In this document: piece after piece, positions 7,726 to 15,733 of the stretch
Numbering within the stretch: the stretch's first letter is position 1
How the letters are laid out: every line of letters starts with the position of its first letter
From: Faunimonas pinastri
GTDB lineage: Bacteria > Pseudomonadota > Alphaproteobacteria > Rhizobiales > Afifellaceae
Direction of reading: 5' to 3'
DNA length: 64,000 bases
NCBI RefSeq assembly: GCF_900110915.1
Contig: NZ_FOFG01000007.1
Span: 62,001-126,000, forward strand
Program-made: the position numbers and the translations under genes
Notes under the pieces: model-generated
The model's input: the letters and a program-made list of their open reading frames with translations, nothing else
Databases searched by the model: none
What the model was told of the DNA's origin: nothing

Positions 7726-8865
7726 TCAGCCCTGCAGGAACACCTCTTCGCCGGTCCCTTCCGGAACGGGCTCGGGGCGGGCGCAGGTGCTTTCGATGGC
7801 GATATGCCGCCCCTCCGCCGAGGAGCGCCCGAAGGCTTCCATCACCTCCAGCGCGTGGAGGGCGAGGTCGCCGTTGGCGCGGTGCGGGCGGCCGGCCCGG
7901 ATCGCCGCCGCCATGTCGAAGACACCGATCATCCGGTAATCCGCGACTGACTTGCCGTCGTCCAAGGATCGGTTCGGCGTGCCGAAGGGTTGGGCGGAGA
8001 TATCGACCGGCTGCCACTCGCCGTCGCGGTCGGTGACCTCCGGCGTGCCGCCGAAGAAGTTCGGATCGGGGATGAGGAGGCTGCCTTCCGAACCGTAGAG
8101 CTCGAAGGGAATGCGACGGTTCTTCCACACGTCCCAGGACGCGGTCAGGGAGACGTTTGCGCCGCTGGCGAATTGCAGCACGCCGTTGACGGTGGTCGGC
8201 ACCTCCACCGCGATCTCCTCGCCCCGTCGCCCGGCGCTGCCGATCGTCCGCTTGGGATAGCCCTGTGTCGCCACCGAGGTCACGCGGGTGACCGGCCCGA
8301 GCAGGTTGATCAGCTCTGTCACGTAATAGGGGCCGACATCGAGAATCGGCCCGCCCCCCGGCTTGAAGAAGAAATCCGGGTTCGGGTGCCAGCTCTCCAT
8401 GCCGCGCGAGATGACGGCGGCGGAGCCCGCGAGCACGTGGCCGATGCGCCCGCCGTCGATCAGTCGCCGGCAGGTCTGGTGCGCGCCGCCCATGAAGGTA
8501 TCGGGCGCGCTGCCGACGCGGAGATTGCGGGAGGAAGCCGCCTCGGCCACGGCGCGGGCGTCCTTCAGGAGCGCGGCGAAGGGCTTTTCGGAATAGACGT
8601 GCTTGCCCGCTTCCAGCACCTGCAGGCTGACGCCGGCATGGGCGAGCGGCACGGTGAGATTGATGACGATCTCGATCGCGGGGTCGGCGAGAAGCTGGTC
8701 GATGCCGAGGGCCGCGATGCCGTATCTGGCCGCCTGCGCCTCGGCCGTTTCGGGCCGGAGGTCGGCGCAGGCCTTGAAGCGCACGAGTTTGGAATTGGCG
8801 GCGCCGGTGAGATAGGCGTCGCTGATATTGCCGCAGCCGATCAGGCCGAGTGTCACGGGTTCCAT
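7726..8865 (-). CDS. Gfo/Idh/MocA family oxidoreductase (locus B)
   Basis: A 379-residue NAD(P)-dependent oxidoreductase and the last gene of locus B. It has the Rossmann motif LGLIGCGNISDAYL and the EKP motif SEKPFAALLKDA. The C-terminal domain carries DVGPYYVTELINLLGPV, a signature frequent in sugar-acting members of the family. ATG 8865 is preceded by AGGA at 8 nt; upstream codons in the frame overlap the isomerase gene and lack homology. It is paired with the TIM-barrel isomerase at 8897-9664, repeating the enzyme pair of locus A, but the two oxidoreductases are clearly different in sequence. Confidence 0.92.
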   Translation of the reverse strand: MEPVTLGLIGCGNISDAYLTGAANSKLVRFKACADLRPETAEAQAARYGIAALGIDQLLADPAIEIVINLTVPLAHAGVSLQVLEAGKHVYSEKPFAALLKDARAVAEAASSRNLRVGSAPDTFMGGAHQTCRRLIDGGRIGHVLAGSAAVISRGMESWHPNPDFFFKPGGGPILDVGPYYVTELINLLGPVTRVTSVATQGYPKRTIGSAGRRGEEIAVEVPTTVNGVLQFASGANVSLTASWDVWKNRRIPFELYGSEGSLLIPDPNFFGGTPEVTDRDGEWQPVDISAQPFGTPNRSLDDGKSVADYRMIGVFDMAAAIRAGRPHRANGDLALHALEVMEAFGRSSAEGRHIAIESTCARPEPVPEGTGEEVFLQG

Positions 8866-8896
8866 GGGAGGCGTCCTGGAGTCGGAGAGGGAAAGG

Positions 8897-9664
8897 TCAG
8901 ACGGGCAACCGCGCGAGATAATCGAAGCTCGCCTTGGCGAACGTGTCGGGGTGTTTCGGATTGTCGTGCTCGACGACCATCCATTTCGCGCCGACGGAGC
9001 GCGCCTCTGCCCAGAGCTTCCGCCAGTCCAGCGTACCGGAGCCGACATCCGTCCAGCCGTCCTCGTCCGTCTTTTCGCCGGCGGGCGCGATATCCTTCAC
9101 GTGGACGGAGATGATGCGCGCGCTTTCCCGCGCCAGCCATTCGGAGGGATCGGCCCCGCCGCGCGCCAGCCACGCGACATCCGCCTGCCATGCCAGCGGC
9201 GCTCCGGGGGCCCCTTCGAAGAGGTGGGCGAGGGCGGGCCTCCCGTCCTCCATCGGCGCCAGCTCCCAATGGTGATTGTGATAGCCGAAGCGGATCCCGG
9301 ATCCCTCCATGCGGCGGGCGATCTCGCCGAGTTCCGCTCCGAGCCGCTTCCAGTGCGCGCCGTCGCCCTGCCGGTCCGCTTCCGCGAAGGCGGGCATGAA
9401 GAGTTGCTCCAGGCCGATCGTCCGGGCGGCATCGACCACCCAGTCGAGCCGCTCGCGCAGATCCCCCATGCCGACATGGCCGGATGGGGCCTTGAGCCCG
9501 CGCGCCTGCAATTCCCGCGCGGTGCCGGCGGCATCGGCGAAGTGCGAGCCGATCGTCTCGACATTGCGATAGCCGGCGTCCGCCACGGCATCGAGCTGCC
9601 GGACGAGATCGCCGTGATTGCGGAGGCTGTAGAGCTGGATGGAAATGACGTCGCTTGCCTTCAT
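8897..9664 (-). CDS. Sugar phosphate isomerase/epimerase (TIM barrel, locus B)
   Basis: A 255-residue xylose-isomerase-like TIM barrel. Probable metal and catalytic positions are Glu in NVETIGSHFAD, His in the FGYHNHHWELAP strand, Asp in WQADVAWLA, His in ISVHVKDI and Glu/His in MVVEHDNPKHPD. The ATG at 9664 gives the compact family start (MKASDVISIQLYSLR). The gene sits between the ATPase gene (9694-10788) and the oxidoreductase gene (7726-8865) on the same strand with short gaps, so it is part of the locus B operon. The reaction is unknown; hydroxypyruvate-isomerase, inosose-dehydratase and 3-keto-sugar activities are all found in this superfamily. Confidence 0.88.
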   Translation of the reverse strand: MKASDVISIQLYSLRNHGDLVRQLDAVADAGYRNVETIGSHFADAAGTARELQARGLKAPSGHVGMGDLRERLDWVVDAARTIGLEQLFMPAFAEADRQGDGAHWKRLGAELGEIARRMEGSGIRFGYHNHHWELAPMEDGRPALAHLFEGAPGAPLAWQADVAWLARGGADPSEWLARESARIISVHVKDIAPAGEKTDEDGWTDVGSGTLDWRKLWAEARSVGAKWMVVEHDNPKHPDTFAKASFDYLARLPV

Positions 9665-9693
9665 GACGATGGCCTCTTGAACAATGAGGGGGA

Positions 9694-10788
9694 TCAAAGC
9701 CGGTTTTCCGTCTCGGCGGAAAAGACGGAAGCCTTGGAGATGTCGAAGCGGAGCCGCGCGTCATGCGGCAGTCCGCGCGCGCGATCCGGCGGCAGGCGCA
9801 CGGAGATCGTCCGCCCCGCCCAGTCGAACCAGCAGAGCGTGTCGGCGCCCATCGGCTCGGTGAAGCGGAGTGCCGCCTCCACCACGACGTCCTGCGCCGC
9901 GCCGCCGGTCTCGTCGGCCAGCGAGATGTCCTCCGGGCGCAGGCCCACCACGATGGGTTGGCCGTCGCTGAGCCGCTCGGCGAAGGGGTAGGCCTCGAGC
10001 GGCAGCGATTGCGATCCGACCACCGCCTTGAGGCCGCCGGCGGTGGACAGCGTCGCGGGAACGAGGTTCATCGCGGGCGAGCCGACGAAGCCCGCCACGA
10101 ACAGGGTCGCCGGCCGCTCGTAGAGCGTCTGCGGATCGGCATATTGCTGCACAACGCCGCCGCGCATGACGGCGATCCGGGTCGCCAGCGTCATCGCCTC
10201 GATCTGGTCGTGCGTGACATAGACGATGGTGGAGCCGAGTTTCTGGTGCAGCCGCTTGATCTCGACCCGCATCTCCGTCCGCAGCTTGGCGTCCAGATTG
10301 GAGAGCGGCTCGTCGAAGAGGAAGACCTTCGCCTCGCGCACCAGCGCCCGGCCGATCGCCACGCGCTGGCGCTGGCCGCCGGAAAGCTGGCCGGGCTTGC
10401 GGTCGAGCAGCTCGCGGATCTGCAGGAGGTCGGCAACCCAGGCGACGCGACGCCCGATCTCCGCGCGCGGCACGTGGTTGACCTTGAGCCCGAAGGTCAG
10501 GTTCTGCCGCACGCTCATGGTCGGGTAGAGCGCGTAGGACTGGAACACCATGGCGATGCCGCGCCGGCTCGGCTCCTCGTCCGTGACGTCGGTGCCGCCG
10601 ATGCGGATCTCTCCGTCGGTGGTCTCGTCCAGTCCGGCGATCGTGTTGAGCAGGGTGGACTTGCCGCATCCGGAAGGGCCGAGCAGCACGGTGAACTCGC
10701 CCGGCTCGACCTCCAGGTCGATATCGCGCAGCACATGCAGCGCGCCATAGGATTTGTTGAGGTGGCGAATGGAAATGCCGGCGCTCAT
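9694..10788 (-). CDS. Sugar ABC transporter ATP-binding protein (UgpC/MsmK type)
   Basis: A 364-residue ATPase of the CUT1 carbohydrate importers. Walker A is GPSGCGKST (about residue 37), the Q-loop lies in MVFQSYALYP, the signature motif is LSGGQRQR, Walker B is VFLFDEP, and the H-loop is in YVTHDQIEAM. The C-terminal third (from about residue 240) is the TOBE/MOBE regulatory domain. It lies 4 bp downstream of the permease gene at 10793-11713. It is the only CUT1 ATPase in the window, and locus C has no ATPase of its own, so this subunit may also serve that importer (inference). Confidence 0.95.
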   Translation of the reverse strand: MSAGISIRHLNKSYGALHVLRDIDLEVEPGEFTVLLGPSGCGKSTLLNTIAGLDETTDGEIRIGGTDVTDEEPSRRGIAMVFQSYALYPTMSVRQNLTFGLKVNHVPRAEIGRRVAWVADLLQIRELLDRKPGQLSGGQRQRVAIGRALVREAKVFLFDEPLSNLDAKLRTEMRVEIKRLHQKLGSTIVYVTHDQIEAMTLATRIAVMRGGVVQQYADPQTLYERPATLFVAGFVGSPAMNLVPATLSTAGGLKAVVGSQSLPLEAYPFAERLSDGQPIVVGLRPEDISLADETGGAAQDVVVEAALRFTEPMGADTLCWFDWAGRTISVRLPPDRARGLPHDARLRFDISKASVFSAETENRL

Positions 10789-10792
10789 GCGG

Positions 10793-11713
10793 TCAGCCCT
10801 TCACTGCGCCTGACGCGATGCCGCGCACGAAGTAGCGGCCGGACAGGAAGTAGACCAGAAGTGGGGGGATGGCGGTGAGCAGTGTCGCCGCCATGTCGAC
10901 GTTGTATTCCGCCTCGCCCATCGTGGTGGAGACGATGTTGTTGAGCTGAACGGTCATCGGCAGGTTCTCCCGTCCGGCGAAGATCAGGCCGAGCAGGTAG
11001 TCGTTCCAGATACCCGTCACCTGCAGGATGAAGGCGACGATCAGCATGTTCTTGGACATCGGCAGCATGATGCGGAAGAAGATACGGAAGAAGCCGGCAC
11101 CATCGACGCGCGCCGCCTTCACCAGCTCCTCCGGCATGCCGGCATAGAAGTTACGGAAGATCAGCGTCAGCACCGGCAGGCCGAAGATCACGTGGATCAG
11201 CACGATGCCGGGCAGCGTCCCGTAGAGGCTGAGGCCGGAGAAGATCTTCACCAGGGGATAGAGCATCACCTGGTAGGGAATGAAGGCACCCAGCATCAGC
11301 GCGGTCAGGATCAGGTTCGCGCCCCGGAATGACCATTGCGACAGCGCGTAGCCGTTCATCGCCCCGGCGAAGATGGAGAGGATGACGCTCGGCACGAGGA
11401 TCCTGACGGAATTCAAAAAGCCGACATGCAGGCCCTGGCAATAAAGCCCGGTGCAGGCGGAGAACCACGCCTTGGCGAAGGGCGCCAGAGTGGGGGCATG
11501 GGGCCACGCGAAGATCGTGCCCTGGCGGATCTCGTCCATCGGCTTCACCGCCGTCGCCGCCACGATCAGCAGCGGAATGGCGAAGAACAGGGCGGCGACG
11601 GTCAGGAAGAGGTAAAGTCCGATCCTGCCGGCGGGGCTTCCCCGGCCCCGGCCCCGCGCCTTCGCGCCGGCGGAGGTTTGCGGCAGCACACCGCCGATCG
11701 CGACCTGCCTCAC
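10793..11713 (-). CDS. Sugar ABC transporter permease (MalG-type)
   Basis: A 306-residue inner-membrane permease with six predicted membrane segments, the first at about residues 30-52. The EAA loop reads LVKAARVDGAGFFRIFFRIM, and the C-terminus ends FVRGIASGAVKG as in MalG-like proteins. The start is a GTG at 11713 overlapping the preceding permease stop as GTGA; no ATG gives a full-length protein. The open frame upstream is the shadow of the partner permease. It pairs with the MalF-type permease at 11710-12585 to form the channel of locus B. Confidence 0.92.
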   Translation of the reverse strand: MRQVAIGGVLPQTSAGAKARGRGRGSPAGRIGLYLFLTVAALFFAIPLLIVAATAVKPMDEIRQGTIFAWPHAPTLAPFAKAWFSACTGLYCQGLHVGFLNSVRILVPSVILSIFAGAMNGYALSQWSFRGANLILTALMLGAFIPYQVMLYPLVKIFSGLSLYGTLPGIVLIHVIFGLPVLTLIFRNFYAGMPEELVKAARVDGAGFFRIFFRIMLPMSKNMLIVAFILQVTGIWNDYLLGLIFAGRENLPMTVQLNNIVSTTMGEAEYNVDMAATLLTAIPPLLVYFLSGRYFVRGIASGAVKG

Positions 11714-12585
11714 CGGTTCTTCCTCCCGAGCTCGAAATAGAGATACGGGCCGACGGCGGCGAGGACCACGATCAGCATGATCACCGCGCCGGCGGAAGCG
11801 AGGCCGATATTGGCGCGTTCGAAGCTCATGTCGACGACGAACTTCGCGGGCAGGTCGGTCGAAGTGCCCGGGCCGCCCTTGGTCATGGCGATGACGAGGT
11901 CGTAGCTCTTCACCACGTCGATGGCGAGAAGCACCACGCATGTCACCATCAGCGGACGGAGCATCGGGATGACGATGCGGAGATAGGCCCGCCACCGGGG
12001 AATGCCCTCGACCCGCACGGCGCGCCAGATCTCGCTGTCGATGCCCCGGAGGCCCGCCAGCATGATCGCCATGATCAGGCCGGTGCCGTGCCAGATCGCG
12101 GCGAAGACCAGCGTGTAGATCGCGTAGTTGCGGTCGACGATCCAGTTGAAGGTGAAACTCTCCCAGCCGAGGCTGCGGACGAAGTGCTGCAGTCCCATGG
12201 TCGGGTTGAGGAACCATTGCCACGCCAGTCCCGTGACGATGAAGGACATCGCCAGCGGGTAAAGGAAGATCGTCCGGAACACGCTTTCCAGCCGGATCTG
12301 CTGGTCCATCAGGATCGCCAGCAGCGTGCCCAGCACGATGGCCGCGACGATATAGAGGCCGCCGAAGATGAACATGTTGGCGAACGCCGTATGCCAGCGC
12401 GCCGTGTGGAAAAGGCGCACATATTGCGCCACGCCCTGCAGCGAGTAGCTCGGCAGCATGCCGGAGCGCGTGAAGGAGATGTAGATCGTCCAGAGAATGC
12501 TGCCGTAGAAGCAGACGATCATCACGACGACCGTCGGCAGCAGCACCGCCTTGGACGAGGCATTGCGGATCGCGAGTGCAGGCAT
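11710..12585 (-). CDS. Sugar ABC transporter permease (MalF-type)
   Basis: A 291-residue inner-membrane permease of locus B, starting at ATG 12585. It has six hydrophobic segments, the first at about residues 13-36 (VLLPTVVVMIVCFYGSILW). The EAA-like loop is diverged: IWRAVRVEGIPRWRAYLRIV, with the conserved Gly present but Glu-Ala-Ala replaced. The segment AMTKGGPGTSTDLP is typical of CUT1 permeases. It is translationally coupled by overlap to the next permease and follows the binding protein gene after an 81-bp gap that holds a hairpin. Confidence 0.92.
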   Translation of the reverse strand: MPALAIRNASSKAVLLPTVVVMIVCFYGSILWTIYISFTRSGMLPSYSLQGVAQYVRLFHTARWHTAFANMFIFGGLYIVAAIVLGTLLAILMDQQIRLESVFRTIFLYPLAMSFIVTGLAWQWFLNPTMGLQHFVRSLGWESFTFNWIVDRNYAIYTLVFAAIWHGTGLIMAIMLAGLRGIDSEIWRAVRVEGIPRWRAYLRIVIPMLRPLMVTCVVLLAIDVVKSYDLVIAMTKGGPGTSTDLPAKFVVDMSFERANIGLASAGAVIMLIVVLAAVGPYLYFELGRKNR

Positions 12586-12622
12586 GACGCCTCCCGAGCG
12601 GCAGGACGGATGACGGGGAAGG

Positions 12623-12646
12623 GCGCTCCGGCACGAGCCGGAACGC
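12623..12646 (-). promoter_or_regulatory. Hairpin between binding-protein and permease genes
   Basis: A 10-bp stem with one mismatch (GCGCTCCGGC / GCCGGAACGC) and a 4-nt ACGA loop lies between the binding-protein stop (12667) and the permease start (12585). It occupies the same operon position as the hairpins at 836-863 and 45146-45182. There is no T-tract, so mRNA stabilisation or partial attenuation is more likely than full termination. Confidence 0.6.
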
Positions 12647-12666
12647 AGACGTTCGCTGGTCGCTGC

Positions 12667-13908
12667 CTACTGGTCGCCGGCGATGATGCCGGAGAAGCTC
12701 TTCGCGGCCTCCTCCGAGGTCATGGAGGGATCGCTCCAGAACTGCGCGACCAGGTCGCCGAGCTGGCCTTCCGCGTCGGCGCTCATCGCGAGGGCCGCGT
12801 TGGGCAATTGGTTGTCCTGGACGGACACGACCTTCTTGCCGAGCTGGCTGCACATGTCGAGCGAGCCGACATCGGCGTCGAGGCGCGGGGGAATGGCGCC
12901 CTTTTCCTTGTTGAAGGCGACCTGGACCTCAGGGTCCATCATCACGTTGGCGAGGAGTTGCTGGCCCTTCTGCTTGTCGGGATCGTTCGTCTTGGGGAAG
13001 ACGAAGACGTCCACCGTCATGATGTAGGCGTCCTGGTTGCCCGGCGAGAGCTGGCAACCGAACTCCTTGCCCGGGGTCAGGCCCGCCGCCTTGAACTCGC
13101 CCTTCACCCAGTCGCCCATGATCTGGAACGCCGCCTTGTCGCTGGCGACCAGCATGGCCGTGTCGTTCCACTTGCGCCCGGCCATGCCCTCGTCCGTGAG
13201 CGGCTTCAGGCGCCGCAGCATGTCGAAGGACTTCACCATCTCCGGCCCGGCGGCCGCATCGGCATCGTGGTCGATCATCACCTTCTTGTAGAAGGGCTTC
13301 CCGCCCACGCCGACCATGACGGAGCGAAACAGCAGCGCCTGCTGCCAGGGTTCGCCGCCGACCGCCAGCGGAATATAGCCCTTGGCCTTGATCTTGTCGG
13401 CGGAGGCGATCATCTCGTCGAAGGTCTTCGGGGGCTCCACGCCCGCGTCGGCCAGCACCTTGGTGGAATACCAGAGCCAGTTGTCGGCATGGATATCGAC
13501 GGGAACGGCGACGAAATGGCCCTCATAGCTGGCGTTCCTGGCGATCAGCGGCGGGATCTTGTCCGCCCAGCCGCCGGCCTTCGCCTCCGCATCGAGATCG
13601 GTGAGGATGCCCTGCTCGGCCAGCTTGCGCACCGCGACGCCGATGTTCCACATCAGCGCGGCGGGAGGCTGGCCGCCGGCGATCCGGCTCATGGCCAGCG
13701 CCTGCGCGGGCTGGCCGCCGACCACCGCGTTGTCGATCCACTTGCCGCCGCGCTTTTCGAACTCGGTGGCGAAGACCTTGACGGCCTTCGATTCCGAGCC
13801 GCTCGTCCACCAGTGAATGACATCGGCAGTCTGGGCCGAGGCATGCGAGGACGGGGCAGATGCCAGCGCAAAAACCGCCGACAGGTAAAGCGCCCTGGAA
13901 AACTTCAT
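12667..13908 (-). CDS. Carbohydrate ABC transporter substrate-binding protein (locus B)
   Basis: A 413-residue periplasmic binding protein and the first gene of locus B. The signal peptide is MKFSRALYLSAVFALASAPS with cleavage around HASAQ. The mature protein begins ADVIHWWTSGSESKAVKVF, the family-1 opening found in glucose/mannose-type binding proteins. The start at 13908 follows GGGAGGAAG at good spacing. It is divergent from the LacI-type gene, with candidate operators at 13961-13999, and probably repressed by it. The sugar is unknown, although WW-TSG-type binding proteins are often monosaccharide or glucoside receptors. Confidence 0.93.
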   Translation of the reverse strand: MKFSRALYLSAVFALASAPSSHASAQTADVIHWWTSGSESKAVKVFATEFEKRGGKWIDNAVVGGQPAQALAMSRIAGGQPPAALMWNIGVAVRKLAEQGILTDLDAEAKAGGWADKIPPLIARNASYEGHFVAVPVDIHADNWLWYSTKVLADAGVEPPKTFDEMIASADKIKAKGYIPLAVGGEPWQQALLFRSVMVGVGGKPFYKKVMIDHDADAAAGPEMVKSFDMLRRLKPLTDEGMAGRKWNDTAMLVASDKAAFQIMGDWVKGEFKAAGLTPGKEFGCQLSPGNQDAYIMTVDVFVFPKTNDPDKQKGQQLLANVMMDPEVQVAFNKEKGAIPPRLDADVGSLDMCSQLGKKVVSVQDNQLPNAALAMSADAEGQLGDLVAQFWSDPSMTSEEAAKSFSGIIAGDQ

Positions 13909-13960
13909 ATCTTCCTCCCACTTCTCGTATATTCGGCGTCCGTTGATCGAGCGTCCGATA

Positions 13961-13999
13961 TTGCACTGCAGAGAAGCACCCTGTTACTTTGCATTGCAG
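13961..13999. promoter_or_regulatory. Pair of near-palindromic candidate LacI operators
   Basis: Two copies of TTGCAYTGCAG (13961-13971 and 13989-13999) lie 28 bp apart. Each is a near-palindrome TTGCA-N-TGCAR. They sit in the divergent gap between the locus B binding-protein gene and the LacI-type gene. A further AATCGATT palindrome is at 14028-14035, and TTACTT-N11-AAGTAA spans 13984-14006. Which of these the repressor binds is uncertain; the duplicated motif is the better candidate. Confidence 0.5.
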
Positions 14000-14069
14000 C
14001 AAGTAAGGGTCTATCCGAAAACGCTACAATCGATTACATCTTGCGTCAACGCATGAATGAGCTGCTGCC

Positions 14070-15089
14070 TTGACGGACCGGTTCGTGGGCTCACGGCCCA
14101 AGATGACAGATGTGGCAAGGCTCGCGGGGGTCTCGGTGGCGACCGTCAGCCGCTCGCTCGCCGGCTCGCCGCTGGTGACGGGGGAAACGCGCGAGCGCAT
14201 CGAGGCGGCGGTGCGCGAGACCGGCTATGTCGTGAACCACATGGCGCAGCGGCTGCGGCTGCAGGAATCCCGGCAGATCCTGGCGCTCGTCCCCGACATC
14301 GCCAATCCCTTCTTCGCCGAGGTTCTGGTCGGCGTGGAGGGGGCGGCGCACGAGGCGGGATTCAACGTCCTGATCGGCAACACCGCCGACGACCCGCGCC
14401 GCGCCGATCTTCATGCCCGCCAGCTCCTCACCGGCGGTGTCGACGGGATGCTGCTGATGAACGGCCGCCTGCCCGACGTGCTCTTGGGCAAGGCGCATGA
14501 CGGGCGGCTTGTCGCGGTGGTGGAGCCGGTTCCGGGCAAGAAGCTGCCGACGGTGGAGATCGACCAGCGCGCCGCCGCGGGTGCCGCGACAGAGTATCTG
14601 GCCGGGCTCGGACACCGCCGGATCGCACATATCACGGGCGTCGTCGCATCGACCGTCTCAGACCTGCGGCTCCGGGGCTACCGCGATGCGCTGGCGCGCC
14701 TCGGGCTTGCCGTGGACGAGCACATGATCGCGGCCGGAGACTACACGATAGCCGGCGGCGAACACGCGATGGCGAGGCTGCTTGCGAGCGGAGAGCGTCC
14801 GACTGCGGTGTTCTGCTCCAGCGACGAAACCGCGATCGGCGCGATCAAGGCGATCAGGGCGGGGGGGCTGAGCACGCCGGGGGACATCTCGGTCATGGGC
14901 TTCGACGATATCCAGATCGCCGCGGCCTACGATCCACCGCTGACGACGATCCGCCAGCCCAAGCGACTGATGGGGGCCGAGGGCTTCCGTTTGCTGGCCG
15001 ACAGGATCGCGGGAACGGCGTCATCCGTCCGCAGCGAGCCCCTGCCTTTCGAACTCGTCATCCGCGCCAGCTGCGCCCCGCCGAAATAG
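14070..15089 (+). CDS. LacI family transcriptional regulator (locus B)
   Basis: A 339-residue repressor if the TTG at 14070 is used. The HTH lies at residues 12-31 (MTDVARLAGVSVATVSRSL), followed by the hinge MAQRLRLQESRQILALV and a sugar-binding domain with FCSSDETAIGAIKA near the C-terminus. GTG at 14085 or ATG at 14103 are possible starts; none has a clear ribosome binding site. The longer forms keep the basic RPK stretch ahead of the HTH that many relatives carry. It is divergent from locus B, so it is most likely that operon's inducer-sensing repressor. Confidence 0.88.
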   Translation: MTDRFVGSRPKMTDVARLAGVSVATVSRSLAGSPLVTGETRERIEAAVRETGYVVNHMAQRLRLQESRQILALVPDIANPFFAEVLVGVEGAAHEAGFNVLIGNTADDPRRADLHARQLLTGGVDGMLLMNGRLPDVLLGKAHDGRLVAVVEPVPGKKLPTVEIDQRAAAGAATEYLAGLGHRRIAHITGVVASTVSDLRLRGYRDALARLGLAVDEHMIAAGDYTIAGGEHAMARLLASGERPTAVFCSSDETAIGAIKAIRAGGLSTPGDISVMGFDDIQIAAAYDPPLTTIRQPKRLMGAEGFRLLADRIAGTASSVRSEPLPFELVIRASCAPPK

Positions 15090-15169
15090 GCGACTTCCCG
15101 ACGAAGATCTTCTGTTCGCTCAGCTCAGGATCTGGCCTAGAGCGGGCAGATAGCTCATGGCTTGGACGC

Positions 15170-15524
15170 ATGAGACACGATCGACTCTGCGCAAGCGGCC
15201 ACAACCTCGCCGACGCCTTGGCCAGCGGAATGGGATTCGTGGTCGGATTCCACCCAATGGACGTCTTTGCGGAAGCGGCGTCATCGGCGGATCACGTGAT
15301 GGAAGTCGACCTCCTGAACGGCGCGGTCGTGCGGGGAACGGTCAGCGAAAATCTCGCCTCAGCGGTTGCCGCCTTCGCGGAAGCACCCCCGCGCTCTGGC
15401 GTGAGAATGGCGCGAACGTAAAGGATTTCACGACCCTACGAATTGCATTCGATGCGAGCCTGCCAGAGCGAAGGTGTCGCTCGCCGTCCGGGATCGAAAC
15501 GGACATCAGTCGGTCACCGAATAG
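15170..15524 (+). pseudogene. Remnant of a small unidentified protein gene, two frameshifts
   Basis: An ATG at 15170 opens a frame with protein-like content (MRHDRLCASGHNLADALASG, then FHPMDVFAEA and MEVDLLNG) that loses sense after AVAAFAEA near 15390. The continuation appears in a second frame (ALWRENGANVKDFTTLRIAF, about 15391-15453) and then a third (VSLAVRDRNGHQSVTE, stop TAG 15522-15524). Each shift equals loss of one base, the first within a run of five C. Read together the pieces give one protein of about 117 residues. I do not recognise the function. It is either a true pseudogene or a sequence with two indel errors. It stands alone between convergent loci B and C. Confidence 0.55.
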
Positions 15525-15696
15525 ATGGGCGTGCCGCTCAAGCGGCGGCAGGTCATCGACGGACGAAGCCGAATTCGCCGCGCGACGAGGCAGGCCTGTA
15601 GGACCGGCGGCTGACCGTCTTGAAGGGTTGAAGTCCAGCCGCAGCGCCGCTGGCCGGACGGTACCGCCGCTGAGACGATGATGCCGCGTTCGATGT

Positions 15697-15726
15697 GGCC
15701 GGGCGGAGAGCTTTCCCCGCCCGGCC
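15697..15726 (-). terminator. Hairpin terminator candidate downstream of locus C
   Basis: A perfect 10-bp GC stem (GGCCGGGCGG / CCGCCCGGCC) with a 10-nt loop begins 8 bp past the GH4 gene stop at 15734, on the downstream side of locus C. No T-run follows on the minus strand, so it may act as a 3' mRNA-stabilising structure or a weak terminator. Confidence 0.55.
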
Positions 15727-15733
15727 TCGACGT

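Noticed and set aside
12088-14073. A 661-codon open frame on the plus strand
   Set aside because: It is antisense to the locus B permease and binding-protein genes and has no family motif.
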